A DNA stretch of 64,000 nucleotides from Aquincola sp. (GTDB lineage: Bacteria > Pseudomonadota > Gammaproteobacteria > Burkholderiales > Burkholderiaceae_C): the NCBI GenBank assembly GCA_022841885.1, contig JALHQP010000006.1:1-64000 (forward strand), given 5' to 3'. A model generated the notes under the pieces. The model had not been told where the DNA came from, searched no databases, and was given only the letters and a program-made list of their open reading frames with translations. This document shows, in pieces, positions 11,353-20,064 of the stretch (positions within the stretch are counted from its first letter, which is position 1; every line of letters begins with the position of its first letter). Position numbers and translations under genes: made by a program.

Positions 11353-12585
11353 ATGACGTTGCATGAACCCGACTCGCGCTACGCCTGGTGGCGGCTCGCG
11401 CGCACGCTGGCGTTGATGACGATCGGCAGCGCTGCGATGTACGTCATCGCCGTCGTACTGCCGGCAGTGCAGGCCGAGTTCGGCGTCGCGCGCGCCGACG
11501 CTTCGCTGCCCTACACGCTGATGATGGTCGGCTTCGGCCTCGGCGGCATTGCGATGGGCAAGCTGGCCGACCGCTTCGGCGTGATGTGGGTGGTGCTGAT
11601 CGGCACGCTGGGCCTGGGCAGCGGCTTCATCCTGGCCGGCATGTCGAGCAGCCTCCTGGGGTTCGCCATCGTGCACGGCCTGCTGCTCGGTGCGCTCGGC
11701 AGCTCGGCGACCTTCGCGCCGCTGGTGGCCGACACCTCGCTGTGGTTCGTGCGTCGGCGCGGCATCGCAGTGGCCATCTGTGCCAGTGGCAACTATGTGG
11801 CGGGCGCGATCTGGCCGCCCATCGTGCAGCACTTCATCGAGGCGGTGGGCTGGCGCACGACCTACATCGGCCTCGGCCTGTTCTGCCTCGCGACGATGCC
11901 GCTGCTCGCGCTGGGCATGCGCACGCGGCCGCCGGCGGCGCAACCCGCCGCGCCGCTGCCGGGTGCCGCGGCGATGACCTCGTCGCGGCCCTTCGGCTGG
12001 AGCCCGACGCAGGCCCAGGTGCTGCTGTGCATTGCCGGCGTGGCCTGTTGCGTGGCGATGTCGATGCCGCAGGTGCACATCGTGGCCTACTGCGGCGACC
12101 TCGGCTACGGCGCGGCGCGCGGCGCCGAGATGCTCTCGCTGATGCTGGCCTGCGGCATCGTCAGCCGCCTGGTGTCGGGCTGGATCTGCGACCGCATCGG
12201 CGGCCTGCGCACCCTGGTGCTCGGCTCGGTGCTGCAGGGCCTGGCGCTGCTGCTCTTCCTGCCCTTCGACGGCCTGGTGTCGCTGTACATCATCTCGGCC
12301 CTGTTCGGCCTGTTCCAGGGCGGCATCGTGCCGAGCTACGCGATCATCGTGCGCGAGCACTTCGCGCCCAAGGAGGCCGGCGCGCGGGTCGGCACCGTGT
12401 TGATGGCCACGCTGTTCGGCATGGCCCTGGGCGGCTGGATGTCGGGCAAGGTGTTCGACCTGACCGGCTCGTACCACGCCGCCTTCATCAACGGCATCGG
12501 CTGGAACCTGCTGAACCTGGCGATCGCGCTCTTTCTCCTGCTCCGCGTGCGCAGGCTGCAGCGCGCCGTGCCGGTGACGGCCTAG
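11353..12585 (+). CDS. MFS transporter
   Basis: 410 residues with about twelve hydrophobic segments. The major-facilitator loop signature GKLADRFGVMWVV sits between segments 2 and 3, with its second-half counterpart SGWICDRIGGLRTLVLG. The substrate is unknown; the shape resembles monocarboxylate or oxalate/formate-type carriers. Its stop overlaps that of the convergent DUF1513 gene by 4 bases, so the two transcripts collide end to end. No regulator is adjacent. Confidence 0.85.
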   Translation: MTLHEPDSRYAWWRLARTLALMTIGSAAMYVIAVVLPAVQAEFGVARADASLPYTLMMVGFGLGGIAMGKLADRFGVMWVVLIGTLGLGSGFILAGMSSSLLGFAIVHGLLLGALGSSATFAPLVADTSLWFVRRRGIAVAICASGNYVAGAIWPPIVQHFIEAVGWRTTYIGLGLFCLATMPLLALGMRTRPPAAQPAAPLPGAAAMTSSRPFGWSPTQAQVLLCIAGVACCVAMSMPQVHIVAYCGDLGYGAARGAEMLSLMLACGIVSRLVSGWICDRIGGLRTLVLGSVLQGLALLLFLPFDGLVSLYIISALFGLFQGGIVPSYAIIVREHFAPKEAGARVGTVLMATLFGMALGGWMSGKVFDLTGSYHAAFINGIGWNLLNLAIALFLLLRVRRLQRAVPVTA

Positions 12586-13703
12586 CCGGTCATCACAACC
12601 CAGTGGTTGTCCAGCGCCATCGGCGCAGGCCAGCGCAGCATCGCAGGCGGCTGGGTCGGGTGCCAGCGGGCCATGCCAGCGCCACAAGCCATCAGCACCG
12701 CGTCGCGGTCGGCCCCCTGATCGGGTGAGGCCAGCGCATAGGGCTCGTCCACTTCAGCGAAACGGTGCAGCGCCGACGCCTGCTGCGGCCACCACAGGAA
12801 GGCGCGCCGCAACTTGTGGTTGCTGACGGCAAAGCCACCCGGCCCGGCCGGAGCGATGTCGCCGGCGTAGCCCGCACCGTCCGCCGCCGAGTTGGCCAGA
12901 CGCAATTCGCGCCCGTCCCACACCGCGAGCACCGGCGCCCGGGCGCGCTGGGCTGGATCGTCGTGCTCTGCCTGCAGCGCCACGCCAAGCAGCGGCTCAG
13001 CCCCTTCGCCCGGCCGGCCCCAGGCGAGGTGGCGCAGGCTCAGGCGCGGGTCGGCCAGGGTCCACTGGCCTTGCAGCGCACCGCTGCGGCTGTCGAGCCG
13101 CACCAGCGAGGAGGCCATGCGATCGAGGTCGCGTTTTCGGCCGTCGGCGGAGCGCAGGATGCCGCCATTGGCCAGCATCAGGTCGCCCCGCGCATCGTGC
13201 AGCAGCTGGTGCGGATCGACCCCGTGCGTGGGCCACTGGTCGACCTTGCGCAAGCTGGCGTGCTCGCGCACCGCGACCCAGCCGCGGCCGTCGCGGTCGG
13301 TCTGTGTGGTGTAGAGCCAGCGGCCGTCCGCGCTGGGCACCGCATGGCCGTCGAAGCGATGGCCACCCCCTTCGTCGTCGATGGACAGCCGACGCACCAC
13401 TCGGCCCTGCGCGTCGCAGCGCAGCAGCCAGGTGCCCGGTCGCATGGCCACCGCGAGCAGCCCACCACCCAGCTCCGCCACCAGCCCATGCGCGCGCGCG
13501 GGCAGCTCGATTGCCCAGCGCACCTTGGTGCGCCGGGTCGCCCAGTCGGCTTCGAGCACGCCCAGTTGCTGCGCGTCGCCTTCGCGCGGGCCGCGCCAGG
13601 CGGCGCCCAGGGCCAGCGGCGCGGCCCCGTCGGCCGCGCGCGCGGCCCAGGGCAGCAGCCACAGGCCCGCGGCCGAGGCGAGCAGCTTGCGTCGAGGCGT
13701 CAT
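12582..13703 (-). CDS. DUF1513 secreted protein, predicted beta-propeller
   Basis: 373 residues with a signal peptide (MTPRRKLLASAAGLWLLPWAARA). The body has repeating motifs such as HGLVAELGGGLLAVAMRPGTW, DGHAVPSADGRWLYTT and GVDPHQLLHDARGDLMLANGG, typical of the DUF1513 family, which folds as a seven-bladed propeller. DUF1513 genes often sit with imelysin-type iron-uptake genes. Here the gene begins 11 nt after the stop of a TonB siderophore receptor and is very probably in the same Fur-controlled unit. No enzymatic role is established. Confidence 0.85.
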   Translation of the reverse strand: MTPRRKLLASAAGLWLLPWAARAADGAAPLALGAAWRGPREGDAQQLGVLEADWATRRTKVRWAIELPARAHGLVAELGGGLLAVAMRPGTWLLRCDAQGRVVRRLSIDDEGGGHRFDGHAVPSADGRWLYTTQTDRDGRGWVAVREHASLRKVDQWPTHGVDPHQLLHDARGDLMLANGGILRSADGRKRDLDRMASSLVRLDSRSGALQGQWTLADPRLSLRHLAWGRPGEGAEPLLGVALQAEHDDPAQRARAPVLAVWDGRELRLANSAADGAGYAGDIAPAGPGGFAVSNHKLRRAFLWWPQQASALHRFAEVDEPYALASPDQGADRDAVLMACGAGMARWHPTQPPAMLRWPAPMALDNHWVVMTG

Positions 13704-13714
13704 GCGCGGCCGCC

Positions 13715-15979
13715 TCAGAACTTGTAGGTCATCGTCGCCTGCACCGCACGGCCCTTGCCCGGAATGTAGTGACCGCGGTACAGGAAGTCGGCGTAGTGCT
13801 CGTCGGTCACGTTGGTCAGGCTCAGCTTGTAGCTGAGCTGGTCCAGTGTGTACTCGGCCATCAGGTCGGCGGTGATGAACTTCGGTGCCACGATCTGCGA
13901 TGTGGCGGCCAGACCCACCGGCCGGTCGGAGCTGCGTGCGTTCAGGCCGCCGCCGACACGCCAGCGCGGATCGATCTGGTAGGTGGTCCAGATCGTGCCG
14001 CTGTGGCGCGGCGTCAGTCCGGGCCGTGAACCGACCGCCTCGGTACCCGCGGCACCCGACGACGCGTCGACGCGCGCGGTCGGGATGTAGGCATACGAGC
14101 CGTAGACCTCCCAGTCATTGGTGATGCGACCGGTGAGGTCGAGCTCGAAGCCGGCCGCGTGTCGCTTACCGGACAGCACGTAGTTGCAGGCGTTGACCGA
14201 CTCGACGTCGCGGTTGCGCTCGTTGTACTTGGTCGAGTGGAACAGCGCGACGCGGGTCGTGAAGTTGCCGCCGGCGCTGTCGATCTTGGCACCGAGTTCG
14301 ACGTTGCGGCTCTTTTCGGGCGGCGTGTTCACCGTGCCGGCGTCGTACTGGTAGGTGTCGCCCGAGGTGTTGAACGACGTGCCGTAGGAGAAGTGGTAGG
14401 ACTGCAGCTCGTTGGGCTGGAACAGTACGCCGACACGGCGGCTCCACAGCGAGTCGCTGCGCTCGATGGTCGCCAGCGGTTGCACACCACAAGGGTTGGT
14501 GGGTGGCACCGCGGCCGTCGACAGGTTGCGGTACGAGCCGTCGAGCTTGTCCCAGCGCAGGCCGGCGAGCAGCTTCCACATCGGCGCGATCTGCATCAGG
14601 TCCTGGACGTAGGCGCCAAGGCCCTTCGCGGTGAAGGTGCGGTTGCGCACCAGCACGCGGCGCGACTCGTCGATCCGGGCGCTGTCGTCGGGGGTGCCCA
14701 CCGTGGTGCGCGGCTTGGCCAGCACCGGGCTGGTCGACGCCAGGCCGAAGTTTTCGAACTGCTCGTGCGCCACGTCCACGCCGGTCTGGACCGAGTGGTC
14801 CAGGCCCAGCCACTGGTGACGGCCGCTGTAGTCGCTCTGGGCGTAGACGGTGTCCATGTTCATGGTCTTCAGCTGCACGCCGGTGCCGTTGGAACGCTGT
14901 AGCAAGGTGGCGTCGCTGAAGGTGTCGGCCGTGACTGCCCGGCCGCCGGGCTGTTGGGCCGCGGCGACGAAGCGCACCGCGCTGGCACGCTGGTCTCGCG
15001 TGTACTCGGCGGCGCGCACCTGCGTCTTGAGTTCGCGCCCGGCGCCGAAGCGGTGGATGTGGCTGGCAAAGGCTTGCGTGGTGCCGCTGCGCGCGACGTC
15101 GCTGGCCATGCCGTAGTAATTGTCGGGGTCCGTCGGCCACAACCAGTCGCCACCGGAGGCGCCGGGCGTCAGCCAAGGCAGGCCGTAGTGCATGCCGTTG
15201 TCGTTGCGCAGTGCGAAGGCGCCGATCTGGAACTCGTTGCGCGTGCCGATGCCCCAGCGGTAGGTCGGCGCGATGCCGCGCTTGTCGAGGCGCGCACCTA
15301 GCTGGGTGCCGTCGGTGACCATCGCATTGATGCGCAGGGCCGCGTCCTCGCCCATGTGCAGGTTGAAGTCGGCCAAGGCGCGCAGGTAGTCCCCGCTGCC
15401 GAGAGTCAACGACACCTCATGCTGGGTCATGGCGAAGGGCTGCTTGCTGACCTGATTGACAGCGCCGCCGGTCGAGCCGCGGCCGAAGAGCATCGACGCC
15501 GAGCCGCGCAGCAGTTCGAGGCGGTCCCAGTTGAAACTGTCGCGTTCGTAGAACGCCGGGTCACGCATGCCGTCGATGAAGATGTCGCCGCTGGCCTGCA
15601 GCGAGAAGCCGCGCAAGCGGATGTCCTCCTCACCGCCTTCGGCCGCCTGAAAGGCGATACCGGCCGTCTGCTTCAGCGCATCCTTGAGCGTGTCGACGTT
15701 GCGGTCGTCGATCAACTTCTCGGTCACCACCGTCACCGACTGCGGAATGTCTCTCAGCTCCTGCTTGCCCTTGCCGATCGACGTGGTCGTGGCGCGCAGC
15801 GTTTCCTTGCCCGTGGGCTCTGCGGCTGCCTTTGCGCGAACGGCCGGCAGCACCGGCGTGGTGTCAGCGGGTTTGGGCTCCGGCGCGGTGGATTGGGCGG
15901 CGGCGCCACTGGCCATCAGGGCCAACAAGGCGGGAATGGGCAGCCGGGCCGGCAGATGCCGTCGGGCACGGATCGTCAT
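13715..15979 (-). CDS. TonB-dependent siderophore receptor
   Basis: 754 residues, an outer-membrane beta-barrel for ferric siderophores. The signal peptide ends at AAAQ near residue 30. A TonB box is not obvious. The plug starts around ELRDIPQSVTVVTEKLIDDR and includes DALKQTAGI, IRLRGF and RLELLRGSASMLFGRGSTGG; the barrel ends in the usual aromatic residue (MTYKF). There is no N-terminal STN signalling domain, so it should not drive an ECF sigma cascade. It is closest in style to catecholate receptors of the Fiu/FhuE group. The ATG at 15979 follows AGGAG and is preferred over the longer upstream frame. Expression is probably Fur-regulated. Confidence 0.92.
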   Translation of the reverse strand: MTIRARRHLPARLPIPALLALMASGAAAQSTAPEPKPADTTPVLPAVRAKAAAEPTGKETLRATTTSIGKGKQELRDIPQSVTVVTEKLIDDRNVDTLKDALKQTAGIAFQAAEGGEEDIRLRGFSLQASGDIFIDGMRDPAFYERDSFNWDRLELLRGSASMLFGRGSTGGAVNQVSKQPFAMTQHEVSLTLGSGDYLRALADFNLHMGEDAALRINAMVTDGTQLGARLDKRGIAPTYRWGIGTRNEFQIGAFALRNDNGMHYGLPWLTPGASGGDWLWPTDPDNYYGMASDVARSGTTQAFASHIHRFGAGRELKTQVRAAEYTRDQRASAVRFVAAAQQPGGRAVTADTFSDATLLQRSNGTGVQLKTMNMDTVYAQSDYSGRHQWLGLDHSVQTGVDVAHEQFENFGLASTSPVLAKPRTTVGTPDDSARIDESRRVLVRNRTFTAKGLGAYVQDLMQIAPMWKLLAGLRWDKLDGSYRNLSTAAVPPTNPCGVQPLATIERSDSLWSRRVGVLFQPNELQSYHFSYGTSFNTSGDTYQYDAGTVNTPPEKSRNVELGAKIDSAGGNFTTRVALFHSTKYNERNRDVESVNACNYVLSGKRHAAGFELDLTGRITNDWEVYGSYAYIPTARVDASSGAAGTEAVGSRPGLTPRHSGTIWTTYQIDPRWRVGGGLNARSSDRPVGLAATSQIVAPKFITADLMAEYTLDQLSYKLSLTNVTDEHYADFLYRGHYIPGKGRAVQATMTYKF

Positions 15980-16117
15980 GGAGATGCTCCTGCGTGTTGC
16001 TGTCAAAGGTCGAGGAAGGGCCTCGGCAGCGACACGCGGCTGCGACCCCGGAGGGCCGCGTTGGCGGCGGCTTTGCACGACAGTGCGCTGAGCGGCTGGT
16101 TCGCATCCTATCACTTG

Positions 16118-16137
16118 AATGCGAATGATTCCTATTT
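16118..16137 (-). promoter_or_regulatory. Putative Fur box upstream of the siderophore receptor
   Basis: The segment AATGCGAATGATTCCTATTT lies about 140 nt before the receptor start in an AT-rich island unlike its surroundings. It matches the betaproteobacterial Fur pattern of overlapping AATGA-type half-sites around an ATGATTC centre, though not perfectly. Iron-dependent repression of the receptor and the DUF1513 gene is the natural reading. Confidence 0.6.
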
Positions 16138-16198
16138 AAATCCATCGATGTTGCGAAACGGCAGCGTTCGTGCCGCCAAGCGCCGTCTGCTGCCGGCT

Positions 16199-17182
16199 TC
16201 AGCCGGCGTACTGAGCCGCCGCGCGCGCCAGCGTCTGCCTCACGCTGGCCAGCAAGGCGGCCGGCGCCAACACCTTCACCTGCTCGCCGTGGCGCAGGAT
16301 GTCCATCGCCAGTTCGGTCGCATCGGTATAGGGCACGCGCAGCGTCAGCGCGCCGTCGCCGTGCAGCTTGGCCTCCTGCTGCGGATGCCATTGCTCGTGG
16401 CGTACCCATTGCGCGGCCTCGGGCGTGAACTGCAGCGTGGCCCATTGCACCTTGGCGCCGCTGAACGCGCCGTAGCCCGCGTCGAGCTCGGCCTCGATGG
16501 TCTTCAGCGCCACGTCCTTGGCTCGCTGCTCGACCGGATCGGCCTCGCGGATGGCGTCGAGCGCGAAGCGCCGCAACGCATCGGTGGCGTGGCACCAGGC
16601 GTCGAGGTACCAGGTGTTGCGCCAGTGCACGAGGCGTTGCGGGCTCACCGTGCGCTCGGTCATCTCGCGCCGGCTGCGCACCCAGTAGTGCAGGTGCACG
16701 CGCTGGCGCCGCGTCAGCGCCCCGCCGATCAGCTCGAAGTGTTTCGGCGCCACCGGGCGACGCGCCGGCGACATGACCTTGATGCGCTTGACCAGCTCCT
16801 TCGCCTCGTCGTCGCTGGTGCCGAGCATGCCGTTGAGCTTGTCGAGCAGCGGCTGCAGGTGGCGCGCCAGCACCCCGCCCTCGTCCAGGCTGCCGATCAG
16901 CTGGTGCATCGTCAGCAGGGCGTGGATCTCGCGCTCGGAGAACCACAGGCCCGGCAGCTCATGCTTCACCTGCCGCGCGTCGCGCGCGTCCGGGCTGAAG
17001 CGGTAGCCGTTGGCGAAGCGGTCGTAGACGATCGGCGCATCCAGGCGCTCGCGCAGGTACTCGAGGTCGCGCTTGAGGGTGGCCCGCGACACGCCCAGTT
17101 CGTCCATCAGGTCGGCGAAGGGCACGCTGGCACGGGTTCGGATCAGCCGTTCGATCTTGTAGAAACGCTCGGTACGGTCCAT
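16199..17182 (-). CDS. WYL-domain transcriptional regulator
   Basis: 327 residues. The N-terminal winged helix (residues about 1-60, DLMDELGVSRATLKRDLEYLRERL) is of the HTH-11/DeoR kind. The WYL domain (about 140-230, with LHYWVRSRREMTERTVSPQRLVHWRNTWYLDAWCHA) and the C-terminal WCX extension follow. WYL proteins sense nucleic acid or nucleotide ligands and often control DNA repair or phage-defence genes. It is divergent from an HNH-like gene, and the region between them holds two perfect palindromes that are likely its operators. Confidence 0.9.
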   Translation of the reverse strand: MDRTERFYKIERLIRTRASVPFADLMDELGVSRATLKRDLEYLRERLDAPIVYDRFANGYRFSPDARDARQVKHELPGLWFSEREIHALLTMHQLIGSLDEGGVLARHLQPLLDKLNGMLGTSDDEAKELVKRIKVMSPARRPVAPKHFELIGGALTRRQRVHLHYWVRSRREMTERTVSPQRLVHWRNTWYLDAWCHATDALRRFALDAIREADPVEQRAKDVALKTIEAELDAGYGAFSGAKVQWATLQFTPEAAQWVRHEQWHPQQEAKLHGDGALTLRVPYTDATELAMDILRHGEQVKVLAPAALLASVRQTLARAAAQYAG

Positions 17183-17192
17183 CGGGGGCCTC

Positions 17193-17215
17193 GGTGGCTC
17201 ACAGGATGAGCCACC
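17193..17215. promoter_or_regulatory. Palindromic operator 1, half-site GGTGGCTCA
   Basis: A perfect 9-bp inverted repeat, GGTGGCTCA then five bases then TGAGCCACC, starting 11 bases before the WYL regulator's start codon. Its inner half-site GGCTCA-N5-TGAGCC is identical to that of the second palindrome 44 bp away (centre to centre). It probably overlaps the regulator's own ribosome site and gives autoregulation. Confidence 0.7.
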
Positions 17216-17233
17216 ATGGTAGCCGCTCGGGCT

Positions 17234-17262
17234 TTGGCAGGCTCATTCGATGAGCCTGCCAA
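17234..17262. promoter_or_regulatory. Palindromic operator 2, half-site TTGGCAGGCTCA
   Basis: A perfect 12-bp inverted repeat, TTGGCAGGCTCA then TTCGA then TGAGCCTGCCAA, 54 bases before the start of the HNH-like gene. It shares GGCTCA-N5-TGAGCC with operator 1, and the 44-bp centre spacing is about four helical turns, so bound dimers would face the same side of the DNA. Confidence 0.7.
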
Positions 17263-17315
17263 TGCCGAAGCTGGAAGCGCCGGGGACGTCCCGGTGCCTT
17301 CTCGAAGCGACTGCC

Positions 17316-18425
17316 ATGCAAACCACCCTGTTCGCCGACACCACACCCGCCGTCCGTCACCCCACTGCGGCCGATGGCCAGGCCGCCGCGGGCTTCGAGA
17401 TCGGCTGGGACTATGCCCACTACCGCCTGACCCCGCCGCCCGAGGCGCTGGCCGACGGCCACCCGGTGCGCCAGGGCTGGCAGGCCGGCGGCGCCACCTT
17501 CGGCACGCGCACGCTCAAGCCCACGCCGCAGGTGCGCAAGTGGCTGCAGCTGCGATTCAACGCCTGGCGCCGCGGCAAGGTGTTCGAAGGCACCCAGGTC
17601 ACGCCCAACTTCCTGGCCCAGATCGACGTGCCGCTGTGCCCGATCACACGCGTGGCGCTGACCCACGCCAGCGGCGCCGGCAGCGACGCCTCGGTCGACC
17701 GCGTCTGCAACCTCGCGGGTTACGCGGCCGGCAATCTGGCGGTGATGAGCGCACGCGCCAACGAAGCCAAGGCCGACCTGTCGTGCCGCGATGCGCTGAC
17801 CGTTGTCAAGCAGCTCGAGGCCTCGGGCCTGGACACGCTCGACGGGCTGAACGCGCTGCAGTGGTCGCGCCTGGCGGTGCTGATGAGCTTCGTCACGCCG
17901 ATGGCGCACGACGAGGCGGCCTGCCTGCCGCTGCTGCTGCTGCCGCCCAACCGCCTGCGCCTGCTGAACCCGGTGCAGGCGCTGCAAGCCATCGTCACAC
18001 TGGCGTTCACGCAGGCACAGGCCGTCCCGCGCTTGCGCGAGCTGATGGCGCATGTGCCCGCCGCGGCGCGGCACGACTTCCAGGTCTTCGTGCTGACACT
18101 GCAGGCGCGCCGCCTGGCCATCGGCATGCGGGTCGCCGGGTCCGAGTTGCGTCAGGCGCTCGAGGATCTGTGGACCGACGCCGCGGTCAACCGCCGCTGG
18201 CAGCGCTTCGCGCTGCAGTTGAGTGAGGCCGACTGCGAGCGCCTGGTGCGCCTGGCCGCCCGGCGCAGCCTCGGCGGCAGCGGCTGGCAGTGGCTGCCGC
18301 GTGCGGCCGCCATCGACGGCTGGGCGCTCGACCGCGAAGGGCGGGCTCAGCCGGTACCGGGCTGGGCCAGGGCCGCCGCGCGGCCACCGGTCAAACACGC
18401 GGCCGGCCCTACCATCTGCCGGTGA
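17316..18425 (+). CDS. Uncharacterised protein with an HNH/treble-clef-like segment
   Basis: 369 residues; I do not recognise a named family. Residues of about 105-150 read PLCPITRVALTH followed by SVDRVCNLAGYAAGNLAVMS and ARANEAK. This strongly resembles the ID-R-N-GY-GN-N-K pattern of HNH endonucleases, but with only one clear cysteine and no obvious catalytic histidine pair. The rest is helical and leucine-rich. The ATG at 17316 gives MQTTLFADT; a GTG/ATG further upstream would run through operator 2. Its stop overlaps the GTG of the next gene (GTGA), so the two are co-translated. Regulation by the divergent WYL protein is likely. Confidence 0.75.
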   Translation: MQTTLFADTTPAVRHPTAADGQAAAGFEIGWDYAHYRLTPPPEALADGHPVRQGWQAGGATFGTRTLKPTPQVRKWLQLRFNAWRRGKVFEGTQVTPNFLAQIDVPLCPITRVALTHASGAGSDASVDRVCNLAGYAAGNLAVMSARANEAKADLSCRDALTVVKQLEASGLDTLDGLNALQWSRLAVLMSFVTPMAHDEAACLPLLLLPPNRLRLLNPVQALQAIVTLAFTQAQAVPRLRELMAHVPAAARHDFQVFVLTLQARRLAIGMRVAGSELRQALEDLWTDAAVNRRWQRFALQLSEADCERLVRLAARRSLGGSGWQWLPRAAAIDGWALDREGRAQPVPGWARAAARPPVKHAAGPTICR

Positions 18426-19537
18426 CTTCGACGCTCCAGAATTGCGACGCCATCGTGATCGGCGCCGGCATCGCCGGTGCCTCGGTGGCCGCCTTCCTCG
18501 CGCCGCACGCCCGCGTGGTGCTGCTGGAACGCGAGGTGCAGCCCGGCATGCACACCACAGGCCGCTCGGCCGCGATGTTCGAGGAGAGCTACGGCCCGCC
18601 TCAGGTGCGCGCACTGACGCGCGCCAGCCGGGCCTGGTTCGAACGCGGCGCCGCCTGGCTCACGCCGCGCGGCAGCCTGTTCGTCGGGCGCGCCGAACAG
18701 CGCGACGCGGTCGACGCCCTGCACGCCGCGCTGACAGCGGAAGGCACCGCGGTGCAGCGCGTCGGTGCAACGCAGGCCGCCGCACGCGTCTCGTTGCTGC
18801 GGCCCGAGGCGGCTGTCCATGCACTGCTCTGCGAGGATGGCTGCGACATCGACGTGCACGCAGTGCACCAGCAGTACCTGCGCGAGGCACGTTCACGGGG
18901 TGCCGAGCTGGTACTGGACCTGCGGCTGGTCCGGCTCGAGCGCGTCCAGGCGTGCTGGGAGGCCGAGGCCTCCGACCGCCGCGGCTGGCGCGCGCCGGTG
19001 GTGGTCAATGCCGCCGGCGCCTGGGTCGACGACGTGGCGGCACTGGCCGGCGTGGCGCCGATCGGCATCGAACCGCGGCGCCGCAGCGCTTTCACCTTTG
19101 CGCCACCAGCAGCAACCGACGTGCGTGCCTGGCCGCTCGTCGTGGGCATAGAGGAGGACTTCTACTTCAAGCCCGACGCCGGTGTGCTCCTCGGCTCGCC
19201 GGCCAACGCCGACCTGGTGCCGCCGCACGACGTGGTGGCCGAGGAGGTGGACATCGCCACCGGCATCGCCCGCATCGAGGAGGCGACGACGATGACGATC
19301 CGGCGCCCGATCCGCACCTGGGCCGGACTGCGCAGCTTCGTGCCATCGGGCGACCTGGTGGGCGGCTTCGACGACGTGGCGCCTGGCTTCTTCTGGTGTT
19401 GTGGCCAGGGCGGCTACGGCATCCAGACCAGCCCGGCGATGGGCGAGGCCTGCGCGGCGCGCATCCTCGGGCACGCGATGCCGTCACACATCGTGGATCA
19501 GGGCCTCACGTTCGACGCGCTCGCCGCGCGCCGCTGA
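18422..19537 (+). CDS. dauA: FAD-dependent D-amino-acid dehydrogenase, D-arginine dehydrogenase-like
   Basis: 371 residues. The FAD-binding motif IVIGAGIAGASVAAFLA begins near residue 11, followed by LLEREVQPGMHTTGRSAAMF. The later blocks VVNAAGAWVDDVA, GIEPRRRSAFTFAPP, FYFKPDAGVLLGSPANAD, IRRPIRTWAGLRSFV and CCGQGGYGIQTS closely follow, from memory, the Pseudomonas aeruginosa D-arginine dehydrogenase DauA (about 375 residues). That enzyme oxidises D-arginine and D-lysine to 2-keto acids. The gene starts with GTG at 18422 overlapping the upstream stop by 4 bases. Substrate assignment is by resemblance only. Confidence 0.8.
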   Translation: MTSTLQNCDAIVIGAGIAGASVAAFLAPHARVVLLEREVQPGMHTTGRSAAMFEESYGPPQVRALTRASRAWFERGAAWLTPRGSLFVGRAEQRDAVDALHAALTAEGTAVQRVGATQAAARVSLLRPEAAVHALLCEDGCDIDVHAVHQQYLREARSRGAELVLDLRLVRLERVQACWEAEASDRRGWRAPVVVNAAGAWVDDVAALAGVAPIGIEPRRRSAFTFAPPAATDVRAWPLVVGIEEDFYFKPDAGVLLGSPANADLVPPHDVVAEEVDIATGIARIEEATTMTIRRPIRTWAGLRSFVPSGDLVGGFDDVAPGFFWCCGQGGYGIQTSPAMGEACAARILGHAMPSHIVDQGLTFDALAARR

Positions 19538-19541
19538 ACCG

Positions 19542-20054
19542 CTACTCCAGGCCGAGCGCGACGCGCGCGTCGTACTCGCGGTCGAGCATCGACATCACGA
19601 TCAGCGAGTCGTAGCCGTCGCCCGCCCGCACGCTCTCGCGCAGACGCCCCTCCTCGACAAAACCTTCGCTTGCGTACAGCGCCTGCGCGCGCTGGTTGAG
19701 CGACTTCACGTCGAGCCAGAAGCGGTGCACCTTGAGGTCGCGAAAGGCCATCTGCTTGAGGCGCCGCACGCAGGCGCGCCCGAGGCCCTGGCCCTTGGGC
19801 TGCAGCACGATGCGCTTCAACTCGACGCTGCGGTTCGGGTTGCGGCAGCCTTGAAAGATCACGAAACCCAGGCGCTCGTCACCCTGCGCCTGGGCTTCGA
19901 CGATGAAGTGGCGCGAATCCGGGAAGCGGATCGCTCCTTCGTGCTGCGTGCGCTCCCAGGGCGTGATGAACGGCAGGTTGGCGGGGTCGGTCTCGACCGA
20001 GACGACCCAGTCGAGGTCGGACAGCATCGTGGGGCGCAAGCGCACGCCGTTCAT
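19542..20054 (-). CDS. GNAT-family N-acetyltransferase
   Basis: 170 residues with the GNAT acetyl-CoA motif around RIVLQPKGQGLGRACVRRL and the C-terminal LDVKSLNQRAQALYASEGFVEEGRLRE. The RimJ/RimL-like layout suggests a small molecule or N-terminal amine acceptor, which cannot be specified. The ATG at 20054 (MNGVRLRP) lies 10 nt after the stop of the preceding methyltransferase gene, so the two form an operon. An in-frame upstream start would overlap that gene. Confidence 0.85.
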   Translation of the reverse strand: MNGVRLRPTMLSDLDWVVSVETDPANLPFITPWERTQHEGAIRFPDSRHFIVEAQAQGDERLGFVIFQGCRNPNRSVELKRIVLQPKGQGLGRACVRRLKQMAFRDLKVHRFWLDVKSLNQRAQALYASEGFVEEGRLRESVRAGDGYDSLIVMSMLDREYDARVALGLE

Positions 20055-20064
20055 GTCGCTGTCG

